Numbered from the stretch's first letter, positions 49,661 to 59,342 are shown. The stretch is DNA of 64,000 bases from Microbacterium sp. 2FI (GCF_005502885.1 NZ_SCMR01000012.1:1-64000); one strand, 5' to 3'. The notes: a model not told the origin generated them from the letters alone. Made by a program: numbers and translations.

Positions 49661-51304
49661 ATGAGCGACAACCAGGGCGAGCGCCCGGCAGAGAACACCC
49701 CCGACGACACCGTCACCCCGAGCACTCCCGACGTCGCCCCTGTGGCACCCGAAGCGGCCGCGGCGCCTGCCGGGACCGCTTCGTCGACGGCGCCTGCAGT
49801 GCCGCCGGTACCGCCGCCGCCCGCCCCCTGGCAGCCGCCCGCTTCGCAGCAGACGGTGCGTCCCGCAGCGCCGGCGCTCCCGCAGGGCAACACGCAGCTC
49901 CCGCCGCAGGCCTATGCGCGACCCCAGGGCTACGCGGGCCAGCCGCCCCAGCCGCAGACCTATGCGGGCCAGACCGCCGGCGCCGCATTCGGCGTGCGAC
50001 CGGCCGACACCCAGCCGACGCTCCCGATCGGCGGCGCTCCCGCGACCGGCACCATCCCGGCACCGGTCGCCGTCGAGCCCCGCAAGAAGTCGGGCGCCGG
50101 CAAGGTCGTCGGGCTCATCGTGGCGGCAGCCCTCGTCGGCGGCGCGGCAGGCCTCGGCGGCGCGTACGCCGGCGTCAGCATGTTCGCCCCCGCCGGTACG
50201 ACTCCGGCAGCCGGCCCCACCACGGTCACCGTCAACGACACCGGATCGGTCAACCAGACCACCGCGATCGCGGCGAAGGTCGTGCCCAGCGTCGTCACGA
50301 TCGAGGCGTCGAGCGCGAGCGGCAGCGGTACGGGCTCGGGCGTCGTGCTCACGGGAGACGGCTACGTCGTCACCAACACCCACGTCGTGACCCTCGACGG
50401 GGCCGCGGGCGACGCGACGATCCGCGTGACGACGTCGGAAGGCCGCGTGTACGACGCCACCGTCGTCGGCACCGACCCGACGTACGACCTCGCCGTGATC
50501 AAGCTCGAGGACGCCGAGGGCCTCACGCCGATCGACTTCGCCTCGTCGGCAGATCTCAACGTCGGTGACGCCACGATCGCCGTCGGAGCGCCGCTGGGCC
50601 TCTCCAACACCGTCACCACCGGCATCGTCAGTGCGCTGAACCGCTCGATCGAGATCGCCTCGTCGGCGGTCCCCGACACCGGTGACGCCGAGAGCGACGC
50701 CCCCGATACCGAGGGCGAGGGCGAAGAGGACGAGAACGGCCAGGGTGGCCCGTTCCAGTTCGACTTCGGCCAGGGCCAGTCTTCCCAGACTCCCACCCAG
50801 ACGATCTCGATCGCCGTCATCCAGACGGATGCGGCGATCAACCCCGGCAACTCGGGCGGGGCGCTCGTCGACGACGAGGGCGGACTCATCGGCATCAACG
50901 TCGCGATCGCGACGGCCGGCGGATCCTCCGACGGATCGGGTTCGATCGGCGTCGGCTTCTCGATCCCGTCCGACATCGTCCAGCGCATCAGCGACGAGAT
51001 CATCGAGAACGGCGCCGCCACGCACGGCCTGCTCGGCGCGATGGTCCAGCCCGCGGCATCCATCGAGGGGTCGACCATCACCGGCGCCTACCTCGCGGAG
51101 CTCACGGCCGACGGCGCCGCCGAGGCTGGGGGCCTGGAGGCCGGCGACATCGTGACGTCGTTCAACGGCGTGCCGATCACCGACGCGGTCGATCTCACCG
51201 CTCAGGTGCGCGCCGCGGCCGCCGGGAGCGAGGCGACGCTCACTTATGTGCGCGACGGCGAGACCCGCACGGCCGAGGTCACCCTCGGCACCCTGGAGCT
51301 GTAG
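49661..51304 (+). CDS. membrane-anchored HtrA/DegP-like serine protease
   Basis: This 547-residue protease has a Pro/Ala/Gln-rich cytosolic N-terminus (about 1-145), one membrane helix (about 150-172), a trypsin-like domain with H241 (TNTHVV), D276 (TYDLAVIKL) and S398 (NPGNSGGALVDD), and a C-terminal PDZ domain (about 455-545). An acidic insert (GEGEEDENG, about 355-365) interrupts the protease domain. It probably degrades or refolds misfolded envelope proteins. ATG 49661 follows AAGGAGCATC. It is divergent from the aminotransferase gene. Confidence 0.9.
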   Translation: MSDNQGERPAENTPDDTVTPSTPDVAPVAPEAAAAPAGTASSTAPAVPPVPPPPAPWQPPASQQTVRPAAPALPQGNTQLPPQAYARPQGYAGQPPQPQTYAGQTAGAAFGVRPADTQPTLPIGGAPATGTIPAPVAVEPRKKSGAGKVVGLIVAAALVGGAAGLGGAYAGVSMFAPAGTTPAAGPTTVTVNDTGSVNQTTAIAAKVVPSVVTIEASSASGSGTGSGVVLTGDGYVVTNTHVVTLDGAAGDATIRVTTSEGRVYDATVVGTDPTYDLAVIKLEDAEGLTPIDFASSADLNVGDATIAVGAPLGLSNTVTTGIVSALNRSIEIASSAVPDTGDAESDAPDTEGEGEEDENGQGGPFQFDFGQGQSSQTPTQTISIAVIQTDAAINPGNSGGALVDDEGGLIGINVAIATAGGSSDGSGSIGVGFSIPSDIVQRISDEIIENGAATHGLLGAMVQPAASIEGSTITGAYLAELTADGAAEAGGLEAGDIVTSFNGVPITDAVDLTAQVRAAAAGSEATLTYVRDGETRTAEVTLGTLEL

Positions 51305-51367
51305 CCTCTCCGGGCCTCTCCGGGCCTCCCCGATCTCCGGATCCCCGGACCGGACGCCACCCCGCGA

Positions 51368-51373
51368 TAGGCT
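51368..51373 (+). promoter_or_regulatory. leaderless -10 box of the first glycerophosphotransferase gene
   Basis: TAGGCT ends 6 nt before GTG 51380. Confidence 0.7.
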
Positions 51374-51379
51374 CGCGGG

Positions 51380-52651
51380 GTGGCGTCCTTCTCGTTCGGC
51401 GCGGGAAATGCGCGAAAGCTCGCGACCATCCCGCTGTACGCCGTCGGGCGCCTCGCCACCCTCCTGATCCCGCGATCGCACGGCGAGTGGGTGTTCGGGT
51501 GCGGCGCCGGGATCGGTGACGGTGCGCTGGCGCTGTGGCGCGCGGCCGCCGCCGACCGGCAGAGGGCCGTGTGGCTTGTTTCGTCGGCTCGCGAGGCGCG
51601 GGATGCTGCGGCCCTCGGCATCCCGTCGATTCCCAAGCGATCGATCCGGGGCTTCTGGCGCACCGCGCGAGCCCGCGTGATCGTGGTCACGCACGGCTTC
51701 GGCGACGTCAACCGGTACGCGGTCTCGGGCGGCTTCGTGGTGCAGCTGTGGCACGGGATCCCGCTCAAGCGCATCGGGCTCGACTCGCCCGCGACGCTCC
51801 GGCTCCCGCGCGGCCTCGCGCGACTTCGCGGTCTCGCCTTCGTCTCTCGCCTGCTCGCGGCGATGTACCGTGGCGCTGCGCAGCGCATCCACATCCTGCC
51901 CGCGGCGTCCCATCTGGTGCGCGGCCGCCTGGAGTCGGCATTCGGACTCCCGGGCTCGCGTGTCCCGGTGACCGGCGACCCGCGCGTCGACGTGCTGTCG
52001 CGGGGGTCGGCGACCGAGCGGCGCTCGCTCGCGCGCGCCGCGATCGATGCCGCATGCGCACGACTGGATCCCGGTGCCCGGCTCGTGCTGTACGCGCCGA
52101 CGTGGCGCGACGGCGCCCCCGACCCGGCGGTGCCGACGCCGGAGGAGTGGCGCGAGATCGTCGAGGTGCTCACGCGGAACGACGCCGTCATGCTGGTGCG
52201 ATCGCACCCGCTCGGTGCGGGGGAGTACGTGCCGCCCTTTCCGACCGACCGGGTGCAGGCGCTCGGCAGCGATCTCGTCGCCGATGTCACACCCCTTCTC
52301 CCCGGTGTCGACGCGCTCGTCACCGATTACTCCTCGCTGATCTTCGATGCCGCCCTCGTGCCGTTGCCGGTCGTGCTGCTCGCGCCCGACGTCGAGGCCT
52401 ACGCGCGGGATCGTGGCTTCTACGGCACGTATCGCGACGTCGGAGGCGACGACGCGGCACGGCAGTGGTCGGACGCGGCGATCCAGTTGGGAGGCGTGCT
52501 GGGTGATTCCGCGGAGCACGAGCGACGCGTCGAGATATCGCGCGCGATCAGCGAGCGTGTCCACGCGTACCGCGACGGTGGGAACACAGCCAGGGTGTAC
52601 CGTTCGATCTTGGCCGGATCAGGCCTGCACCCGACGAAGGGAAACAGATGA
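51380..52651 (+). CDS. CDP-glycerol glycerophosphotransferase-like protein (TagF/TagB family), 1
   Basis: The 423-residue cytosolic or membrane-peripheral GT-B fold protein has the family motifs VVQLWHGIPLKRIGLDSP, YAPTWRDG, MLVRSHPLG and the nucleotide-binding DVTPLLPGVDALVTDYSSLIFD. Such enzymes move glycerol phosphate (or ribitol phosphate) from CDP-alcohols onto a lipid-linked wall polymer. Linker or polymerase activity cannot be distinguished. ATGA overlap couples it to the next gene. Confidence 0.85.
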   Translation: MASFSFGAGNARKLATIPLYAVGRLATLLIPRSHGEWVFGCGAGIGDGALALWRAAAADRQRAVWLVSSAREARDAAALGIPSIPKRSIRGFWRTARARVIVVTHGFGDVNRYAVSGGFVVQLWHGIPLKRIGLDSPATLRLPRGLARLRGLAFVSRLLAAMYRGAAQRIHILPAASHLVRGRLESAFGLPGSRVPVTGDPRVDVLSRGSATERRSLARAAIDAACARLDPGARLVLYAPTWRDGAPDPAVPTPEEWREIVEVLTRNDAVMLVRSHPLGAGEYVPPFPTDRVQALGSDLVADVTPLLPGVDALVTDYSSLIFDAALVPLPVVLLAPDVEAYARDRGFYGTYRDVGGDDAARQWSDAAIQLGGVLGDSAEHERRVEISRAISERVHAYRDGGNTARVYRSILAGSGLHPTKGNR

Positions 52652-54102
52652 CGGACGCCCGCTTCACGACAGACGGCGGCGCGTCGCTGATTCTCACGGG
52701 CACGGGTCCTCGTCCGTCCTCGGTGGAGTTGGTCGGACCCCGTGCGCGCGTCGGGGCGACCGTGTCTGGGCGGGGGAAGAGCTGGAAGGCGGTCGTGGCA
52801 CTGCGGGCGGCGCGATGGGGCGGACCCGAGCTGCCGCTTCCGTCCGGCGCGTACGAGCTGCGCATCGTGGGCGCCGAAGCCGGTGTCGCGCTCGCGCAGC
52901 CGGATGCCGTCCCGCTCGTCCAGCTCGGCACCCTCCGGGCATCGCTCGACGGTTCCACGGTGCGCATCGGGCCGCCGATCGACCCCGCCTATGACTCCGG
53001 CGAAGGGCAGGACGCGCTCGAGCGCCGCTACGCGACCCGCCGCGCGGAGCTGGAGAACGCGGTGTTCTTCGAGAGCTTCTACGGCCGCAACGCCAGCTGC
53101 AACCCGCTGGCCATCGACCGCGAGCTCGCGCGCCGCGCTCCGACGGTGCGCCGGTACTGGAGTGTCGTCGATCTGTCGGTCGCCGTTCCCGAGGGCGCGA
53201 TCGCGGTCGTCGAGGGGAGTCCCGAGTGGTGGCGCGCGCGCGGCGCCGCGCGTCTGCTCGTCGTCAACGACTGGCTGCGCCGCCGCTTCGCGCGACGGCC
53301 CGGCCAGGTCGTGCTGCAGACGTGGCACGGCACTCCCTTGAAGCGTCTCGCGCTGCACCGCCCCGGGTTCGATCCCCGCCGGATGGCGGCGGTCGTGCGC
53401 GAGTCGCGGCGGTGGAACGTGCTGCTCGCCCAGAACCCCTATGCCGAGCGCATCCTGTCGAAGGCGTATGCCTTCCTCACCCGGCCCGTGTGGGTCGAGG
53501 GCTATCCGCGCAACGACGTGCTCGCCTCGGGCGATGCCACCGCGACGCGGCACGCGCTCGGCATCCGTCCCGGCGAGCGCGTGCTGCTGTATGCGCCGAC
53601 GTGGCGCGACGACCGCGACGAGATCGTCGACTTCGTCGATCCGTCAGCCCTCGCCGACCAAGCCGATGCGGTCGTCCTCGTCCGCGGCCATTCGCGGACT
53701 CTGCTCCCCGGGAAGGATGCCGAAGGCCCGCGTGTCGTCGACGTCACCGCCTTCCCCGACACATCCCAGCTGCTGCTGGTGGCCGACGCGCTCATCACGG
53801 ACTACTCGTCGGTGATGTTCGACTTCTCGGTGACCGGAAAGCCGATGTACTTCCTCGTGCCCGACCTCGAGCACTATCGCGGCGAGCTGCGGGGCTTCTA
53901 CTTCGATCTTGCAGCCCATGCCCCCGGCCCCGTCGTCACGACGGCGGATGAACTGGTCGCGGCGATCCTCGATGATGATCCCGCGACGCATGCCGAGGAG
54001 TACGCGCGCTGGCGCGAGAAGTTCAACGCCCGTGACGACGGACGTGCCGCCGAGCGGGTGGTCGCCCGCATCCTCGACCAGGGCTACATCGACCCGGTCT
54101 GA
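52648..54102 (+). CDS. CDP-glycerol glycerophosphotransferase-like protein, 2
   Basis: The 484-residue relative of the preceding protein carries an extra N-terminal beta-rich domain (about 1-130) and then VVLQTWHGTPLKRLALHRP, YAPTWRDDRDE, VVLVRGHSRTLL, ALITDYSSVMFDFSVTGKP and DLEHYRGELRGFYFDL, the complete TagF-type signature. The more canonical motif set suggests a polymerase or primase, but this is inference. It overlaps gene 1 by 4 nt. Confidence 0.87.
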   Translation: MTDARFTTDGGASLILTGTGPRPSSVELVGPRARVGATVSGRGKSWKAVVALRAARWGGPELPLPSGAYELRIVGAEAGVALAQPDAVPLVQLGTLRASLDGSTVRIGPPIDPAYDSGEGQDALERRYATRRAELENAVFFESFYGRNASCNPLAIDRELARRAPTVRRYWSVVDLSVAVPEGAIAVVEGSPEWWRARGAARLLVVNDWLRRRFARRPGQVVLQTWHGTPLKRLALHRPGFDPRRMAAVVRESRRWNVLLAQNPYAERILSKAYAFLTRPVWVEGYPRNDVLASGDATATRHALGIRPGERVLLYAPTWRDDRDEIVDFVDPSALADQADAVVLVRGHSRTLLPGKDAEGPRVVDVTAFPDTSQLLLVADALITDYSSVMFDFSVTGKPMYFLVPDLEHYRGELRGFYFDLAAHAPGPVVTTADELVAAILDDDPATHAEEYARWREKFNARDDGRAAERVVARILDQGYIDPV

Positions 54103-54127
54103 ACGCTCGGCTCCCGCTCGGGTCCCG

Positions 54128-55222
54128 CTACGGAAGCGGCGTATTGCGGTCTCCGAGCCGTGACGTGTCGACGGTGTCGTGCGCGCCTCTGAGCACCCCG
54201 ATGAGGAATCCCCAGCCCCACGACAGGTGCATCGTCGGGAGCACCGCAGCCGTCCACAGCTTGTCGCGCCAGCCCCTTCCACCCGCGGGGCCGAGGGCCA
54301 TCACGAGGATGAGGATGCCGTACACCACGACGGGGAGATAGACGACGGATGCCGCAACCGCCCACCAGCCCGTGACGACCCCCGTGGCCTGCAGCACCCC
54401 GACGACGATGGCGAACGCGATCGCGAGGACGAGCAGCGGCGGCGCGAAGAACCGGAGCGAATTGCCGCGACCGAACCGGCGCACGAGTTCGCCGCGCCAC
54501 CGCCCGGTGGCCGCGAACTGGCGGACCAGTCGCGTCCAGCTCTCGCGCGGCCAGTAGGTGACCGAGAGCGTCGGATCGAACCACACCGTGTACCCGGCAC
54601 GGCGGATGCGCAGGTTCAGCTCCCAGTCCTCGCCGCGTCGGATCGACTCGTCGAACAGGCCCACCTCGTCGAGAACCGCGCGACGCATGACGCCGAGGTA
54701 GGCGGACTCGGCCTCGCCCTCCTGCGTGCCGCCGTGGTACGCGCCGCCGCCGAGGCCGACGGGGGAGTTGTAGGCGCGGGCGACGGCGCGCTGGAAGGGC
54801 GTGCGTCCGTCGGCGCGCATGACCCCACCCACGTTCGCCGCCCCGACCCGCTCGAGCGTCGCGAGTGCCCGCTGGGTGTATCCGGACTCGAGCTCGGAGT
54901 GGGCGTCGACGCGCACGATTGTCGGGTACCGCCCGGCGGCGATGGCGAGATTGAGGCCGATGGGGATGTCGGCGTCGGGGTTGTCCACGAGCGCGATGCG
55001 CGGCTCGTCCGCCGCGATCTCTCGGGCGAGCTCCGTCGTGCCGTCGGTGGAGGGCGCGAGCGCCAGGATCAGCTCGGAGGGCCCGTCCACATCCTGCGCG
55101 AGCACCGTCTCGACCGCTCGGCGAAGATAGGCACGCTCATTGAGGACGGGCATGACGAAGGTGACTCCCGAGCCGGGAGGGACGACTGGAGCGTCCCTGC
55201 GCCCACGATGCTCGAACTGCAC
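54128..55222 (-). CDS. family 2 glycosyltransferase with C-terminal membrane helices
   Basis: The 364-residue protein has a GT-A domain: VTFVMPVLNERAYLRRAV, then the metal-binding VRVDAHSELESGY (Asp-x-His type DxD), and RRGEDWELNLRIRRAG (the catalytic ED). Two or three membrane helices follow (about 260-345). The HGG-rich acceptor loop GGGAYHGGTQEGEAESAYLG is notable. The donor sugar is not predictable. GTG 55222 has AATGAT 6 nt upstream, a weak leaderless match. It lies among glycerophosphotransferase genes and probably acts on the same polymer. Confidence 0.85.
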   Translation of the reverse strand: MQFEHRGRRDAPVVPPGSGVTFVMPVLNERAYLRRAVETVLAQDVDGPSELILALAPSTDGTTELAREIAADEPRIALVDNPDADIPIGLNLAIAAGRYPTIVRVDAHSELESGYTQRALATLERVGAANVGGVMRADGRTPFQRAVARAYNSPVGLGGGAYHGGTQEGEAESAYLGVMRRAVLDEVGLFDESIRRGEDWELNLRIRRAGYTVWFDPTLSVTYWPRESWTRLVRQFAATGRWRGELVRRFGRGNSLRFFAPPLLVLAIAFAIVVGVLQATGVVTGWWAVAASVVYLPVVVYGILILVMALGPAGGRGWRDKLWTAAVLPTMHLSWGWGFLIGVLRGAHDTVDTSRLGDRNTPLP

Positions 55223-55252
55223 GCGTCGATCATTTCACGCCCGGGCGGTCGG

Positions 55253-55258
55253 TAGGCT
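55253..55258 (+). promoter_or_regulatory. leaderless -10 box of the third glycerophosphotransferase gene
   Basis: TAGGCT ends 6 nt before GTG 55265. Confidence 0.7.
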
Positions 55259-55264
55259 GACGGG

Positions 55265-56554
55265 GTGGCTCTGGTCTCGGATGCGAAGAAGGCGGTCGCG
55301 CTCGTCCGCAAGGCGGTCGTGAGCCGGTCTGCCGTCATCGACGTCCGACGCACCCTCGCATCGCGACCGCGGCACGCGCCGTTCCACTATCGCGTCGCCG
55401 TCTACTTCGCCGACGGCGCGGTCAACATGTACCAGATGCGGCAGTGGTACAAACCGCTCGCCGAGCTTGCGAAGATCTGGCCGGTCGTGGTGCTCAGCCG
55501 TGCCGCCACGGGCGCACAGGCGCTCCTGGCCGAGGATGCACCGCCCGTCGCGTTCGTCCCGACGGTGCGCGACCTCGAGAGGTTCCTCGCGAAGCAGGAC
55601 ATCCGCGTCGTCCTGTACGTGAATCAGAACACGCGCAACTTCCAGATGTTCCGCTACGGCCGTCGGTGGCACGTGTTCATCAACCACGGCGAGTCCGACA
55701 AGATGTACATGACCACGAACCAGTACAAGGCGTACGACTACGCCCTGGTAGCGGGGGATGCCGCGCGGGAGCGCCTGTCGCGCGTGCTGTGGGACTACGA
55801 CCTCGACCGCCGGACGATCGCCATCGGCCGTCCGCAGGCCGACCACTACTCGGGCGTGCTTCCGTACATCCCCGACGATCGGACCGTCGTCCTGTACGCA
55901 CCGACGTGGGAGGGCGATCGCCCGTCTGCGCACTACGGCTCGATCGTCACGCACGGTGAGGCGCTCGTCGCGGCGCTCCTGGCGACGGGGCGGCACCGCG
56001 TCATCTACCGCCCGCATCCGCGGTCGGGCGTCGTCGCCCCTGCGTACGGGTCCGCGAACCGGCGCATCATCGCGGCGATCGCCGCGGCCAACGCCGCCGA
56101 CCCTGCCGCCCACCACGTGTTCGACGACGGTCCCGACCTCGGCTGGCAGCTCTCGGCAGCAGACGTCGCCGTCGTCGACATCTCGGCCATGGTGTACGAC
56201 CGCCTCGCCGCCGACAAGCCGCTGCTGATCACGCGGCCCGCCGACCCCGCCGCCGTCATCGACACCCACGGCTACCTGTCGGCATGCGAATGGCTCGATC
56301 CCGGCGCAGCCGGGTCGATCGTGGCCGAGACCGAGCGGGTCCTCGGCGATGTGGATTCCGTCGCCCGCCTCGAGGAGTGGGTGCAGCGCTACTTCGGCGA
56401 CACGTCGCCCGGGGCCGCTACCCAGCGATTCCACGGCGCGATCCGCCACCTGATGGATGAATGGGACCATTGGTACTCCCGCTCGGTGATCGAGTCCGAC
56501 GAGGACGAGCTCGATCCCGATGAGGCCGAGCTCGACGACGGCATCGAGGCGTGA
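55265..56554 (+). CDS. CDP-glycerol glycerophosphotransferase-like protein, 3
   Basis: The 429-residue member of the TagF/TagB family is more divergent than its two neighbours: it has VFINHGESDKMYM where the others have WHGxPLKR, YAPTWEGDRPSAHYGS, VIYRPHPRSG and DVAVVDISAMVYDRLAADKP. The HxE/PHPRSG pattern may reflect a different alditol or sugar phosphate. An acidic 20-residue tail (DEDELDPDEAELDDG) ends the protein. Its TGA abuts the convergent stop of the maltokinase gene (TGATCA). Confidence 0.8.
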   Translation: MALVSDAKKAVALVRKAVVSRSAVIDVRRTLASRPRHAPFHYRVAVYFADGAVNMYQMRQWYKPLAELAKIWPVVVLSRAATGAQALLAEDAPPVAFVPTVRDLERFLAKQDIRVVLYVNQNTRNFQMFRYGRRWHVFINHGESDKMYMTTNQYKAYDYALVAGDAARERLSRVLWDYDLDRRTIAIGRPQADHYSGVLPYIPDDRTVVLYAPTWEGDRPSAHYGSIVTHGEALVAALLATGRHRVIYRPHPRSGVVAPAYGSANRRIIAAIAAANAADPAAHHVFDDGPDLGWQLSAADVAVVDISAMVYDRLAADKPLLITRPADPAAVIDTHGYLSACEWLDPGAAGSIVAETERVLGDVDSVARLEEWVQRYFGDTSPGAATQRFHGAIRHLMDEWDHWYSRSVIESDEDELDPDEAELDDGIEA

Positions 56555-57970
56555 TCAGGACACGGGCGCGGGTCGCCTGACGAGGCGCTCGATCGCGCGG
56601 AGCGGGATGCCGACCCACGTAGGGCGGTTGCGAGCCTCGTAGATCGCCTCGTAGACGGCCTTGTCGAGTTCGAGTGCGGCCAGCAGCGGATCCGCGGTGT
56701 CGAGGTGCACCCCAGAGGTGCGTGCGTATCCCTCGAGGAACGCGCCGCGAGCGTGAGCTGCCCACGCGCGCACCGCTTCGGGTGGGCGGTCGGGCTCATC
56801 TCGTCGGATCGAGCCTGCGACGTAGTCGAAGGAGCGCAGCATCCCCGCGACGTCGCGGAGGGCGAGATCCACGCCGGTGCGCTCGAGCATCGGTCGCAGC
56901 GGCTCGCCCTCGAAGTCGATGAGCATCCATCCGCCCCCGGGGACGCACAGCACCTGTCCGAGGTGGTAGTCGCCGTGGACGCGCTGGAGCGCAGGCCAGG
57001 CTCCGTTGGCGGCACGCTCGTAGACGGACACTATTCCCGCGCGCAGCTCGGCGATCTGGGGCACTTCGGCGATGGCGATCGTGAGGCGGCGGTGCCAGGT
57101 GGCGGCGGTCGCCTCACGATCCGCCGATGACGCGACCGAGGTCGGGAACAGTGCGGCCAACGAGAGGTGGACGTCGGCGGTCGCGGCGCCGAGTGCGTCG
57201 GCCGACGAGCGGAAGTCGTCGCCGGCCGCCGCGGCGCGCAGCGCGACGCGCCAGGCATCCTCGACATCGGGGAGGAACTCCTGTGCGGCCGCGAGCGATC
57301 CCGTGACGGTTCCCTGCGCGGTGGCGAGATCAGGCCACGTGCCCTCGATCCAGCCGACCGCGCGCGGCACGTGGGGCGAGCCGGACGCAGCGAGAGCACC
57401 GGTCAGCTCGATGTCGGGGTTGAGTCCCGGATGCAGCTGACGGTAGATCTTGCAGATCACCGGGATCGGGACTGTGGCGTAGACGACGGAGGTGTTGGAC
57501 TGCTCGCCGGTCATGACGGTGGCGCTCGTGGCGCTGGAGGCGCTCGCCCATCTGCCCCGTGGCGCGTCGCCCTCGGGCCGACCCACCGCCGTCGTGCGGG
57601 GACCCGATGCCGTCGTGCCCTCGGTCACCATCCGCAGGAGAGCCCGCGTGAACGCGGGATCGAAGGGGCCGTCGATGAAAGTGGTGCCGGGCTCCGGACT
57701 CCCGACGATGTGGTCGGACGCGGCATCGACCGAGGCGGTTGCGCGCGCCACGATCGGGATCTGGTACACGACGGTGGGGAGCGAACCCTCGTCTGCGACG
57801 AGATAGACCCGGACCATCGCGTCGCCGGACTCGCCGGACTCGCCGGACTCGGTGGGATCGGGCTCGGGGTCCCACCACGAGACCAGGCGCAGGCTCGGCG
57901 GGCGTCCCTTTGCGGCGTACCACCGCTGCCGCGGCATCCACGCCGCCAGGCACGCCAGCGTGCTGTCCAT
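56555..57970 (-). CDS. mak: maltokinase-like kinase (Mak/Pep2)
   Basis: Maltokinase phosphorylates maltose at C1 to feed GlgE-dependent alpha-glucan synthesis. The 471-residue protein has the N-terminal cap beginning MPRQRWYAAKGRPPSL, a central region with EQSNTSVVY and VICKIYRQLHPG (ATP lysine), and the intact catalytic loop QRVHGDYHLGQVL with the metal Asp in LIDFEGEP. The other genes of the pathway (treS, glgE, glgB) are not in the window. ATG 57970 is set by TACGCT 6 nt upstream. Confidence 0.8.
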   Translation of the reverse strand: MDSTLACLAAWMPRQRWYAAKGRPPSLRLVSWWDPEPDPTESGESGESGDAMVRVYLVADEGSLPTVVYQIPIVARATASVDAASDHIVGSPEPGTTFIDGPFDPAFTRALLRMVTEGTTASGPRTTAVGRPEGDAPRGRWASASSATSATVMTGEQSNTSVVYATVPIPVICKIYRQLHPGLNPDIELTGALAASGSPHVPRAVGWIEGTWPDLATAQGTVTGSLAAAQEFLPDVEDAWRVALRAAAAGDDFRSSADALGAATADVHLSLAALFPTSVASSADREATAATWHRRLTIAIAEVPQIAELRAGIVSVYERAANGAWPALQRVHGDYHLGQVLCVPGGGWMLIDFEGEPLRPMLERTGVDLALRDVAGMLRSFDYVAGSIRRDEPDRPPEAVRAWAAHARGAFLEGYARTSGVHLDTADPLLAALELDKAVYEAIYEARNRPTWVGIPLRAIERLVRRPAPVS

Positions 57971-57976
57971 GTGTCG

Positions 57977-57982
57977 AGCGTA
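57977..57982 (-). promoter_or_regulatory. leaderless -10 box of the maltokinase gene
   Basis: On the minus strand TACGCT ends 6 nt before ATG 57970. Confidence 0.7.
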
Positions 57983-58004
57983 CGCGCTCGCGTGCCGTGG
58001 GGCC

Positions 58005-59342
58005 CTACTTCACCGCGACGGCCGACAGGATCGCGAACGCGACGTCTTCGCCGGTGACCGCGCCGTGGTCGGCGATCGAGTCGTCGGCACGAAGGTTGTA
58101 TACCGTGCCCTTGCGGAACGCATAGCTCGTCGTGGCGCTGTGCATCTCGCCGTCCACGGCGCCGGGCGTGCGTCGGGCGCCGTTGCGGCCGATGCCCCCG
58201 TACTTGTCGTTCGCGTCGCCGAGACCCACACCGACGTGTCCGGCCAGGCGCGCCGCCACCGGGTAGGCCTTGCCCACAGCGCGGTCGTTCTCGGTATGGG
58301 TGACGACGATCGGACCCGCCACCTTCGTCGGCACATCGGCGAAGATGCCGTTGCGCGGCGCCTCGCCGCCCGGGTCGTCCCAGTTCTCGGGCGTCCAGTC
58401 CCGGCGTCCCCAGTTCTTGGCCATGCCGTAGTGGCTGTACGCCGCCTGCAGCAGGCTCATCGACGCGACGGGGGCCTTCGTCGCGAGCGCAGCCGCAGTC
58501 AGCGCGCGACCGCCGAACGAGTGCCCGATGAGGTGCAGCCGCGCGCCGGGGACGCCCGTGTCGAGGGCCTCGAGGAGCTTCGCGATGCCCTTCTCGCCGA
58601 CGACGCCCGCACGATCCTTCATCGTGTAGAACGAGGTGACGTTCACCAGATCCCGGGCAGCGCCCAGGATGCCGCCGAAGAGGTCGAACCCGGCTCCGCC
58701 GCCCGACGCAGCGGTCCCTCCGCCGGCACCGCCGATCGAGGCTCCGCCGCCCGTGCCGGGCGGGGGCGGCAGCGCGTCGTCGTCGTCGCTCGCTGCCGAC
58801 AGCGCGTCGAAGGCGTCCGCGGCCGGTCCGGTCGCGAACCGCGACGGTGGGGCGTCGCCGTCGTCACCCGCGTCCCGCAGCGCGCGCTTCGGCATGGTCG
58901 AGCGCAACAGGCCGAGGAACTCCTCGCGCGCCACAGGATCGTTCTCGAGCCGGGGGACCAGTGCGAGAAGCTTCCTGCGGGTCGCCGGGCTCTCGATCTG
59001 GTCCTCGATCGCCTGACGCACGCCATCGGCGGTGCCGCCCACGCTCACGCCGCCACCGGTCGCGCTCTCGTCGGGTGCCCACTGGATCGACGGCCACACC
59101 ACGCCGACGACGACGAGGCGGCGATCGCGGAGCCCCGCGATGCGGCCGTCGACGACATCCATGCTCGTTCGAAGCTTCTTGTACAGGTCGCTCGCCTGCG
59201 CGGGTGTGGTGTTCCACCCGTGCGAGATGACGAGCACATCGGTCGCCTTCTCGGCCGTGGCGAGAGCGATCGCGGCAGGCACATCGCCGGGCGACGCGAA
59301 CGCCCCCGCCTTCGTGAACCGCACTTCGGCGATGGGGTACAT
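58005..59342 (-). CDS. intracellular alpha/beta hydrolase paired with a subtilase
   Basis: The 445-residue protein has no signal peptide. It starts MYPIAEVRFTKAGAF, shows VLVISHGWNTTPAQASDLYKKL (oxyanion-loop HGW, residues 41-43) and the nucleophile elbow LHLIGHSFGGRAL with S275. A Gly/Ala-rich, Asp-rich low-complexity insert (about 165-220) sits between. Late Asp and His candidates are HTENDRAVG and the C-terminal DGEMHSATTSY or IADHG. I do not know a characterised relative; esterase, lipase or peptidase are all possible. It starts 38 nt after the subtilase gene, with GAGAGGTC upstream, so both are on one transcript. Confidence 0.7.
   Translation of the reverse strand: MYPIAEVRFTKAGAFASPGDVPAAIALATAEKATDVLVISHGWNTTPAQASDLYKKLRTSMDVVDGRIAGLRDRRLVVVGVVWPSIQWAPDESATGGGVSVGGTADGVRQAIEDQIESPATRRKLLALVPRLENDPVAREEFLGLLRSTMPKRALRDAGDDGDAPPSRFATGPAADAFDALSAASDDDDALPPPPGTGGGASIGGAGGGTAASGGGAGFDLFGGILGAARDLVNVTSFYTMKDRAGVVGEKGIAKLLEALDTGVPGARLHLIGHSFGGRALTAAALATKAPVASMSLLQAAYSHYGMAKNWGRRDWTPENWDDPGGEAPRNGIFADVPTKVAGPIVVTHTENDRAVGKAYPVAARLAGHVGVGLGDANDKYGGIGRNGARRTPGAVDGEMHSATTSYAFRKGTVYNLRADDSIADHGAVTGEDVAFAILSAVAVK

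Noticed and set aside
47477..52564. Minus-strand open frame of 1695 codons
   Set aside because: It crosses the nitrilase, aminotransferase, HtrA and glycerophosphotransferase genes in another frame; its product is Arg/Asp-rich nonsense, an effect of high GC at third positions.
56552..56557. TGATCA palindrome at abutting convergent stop codons as a regulatory site
   Set aside because: It is simply a TGA stop meeting the reverse complement of another TGA; six bases are too few for a site.
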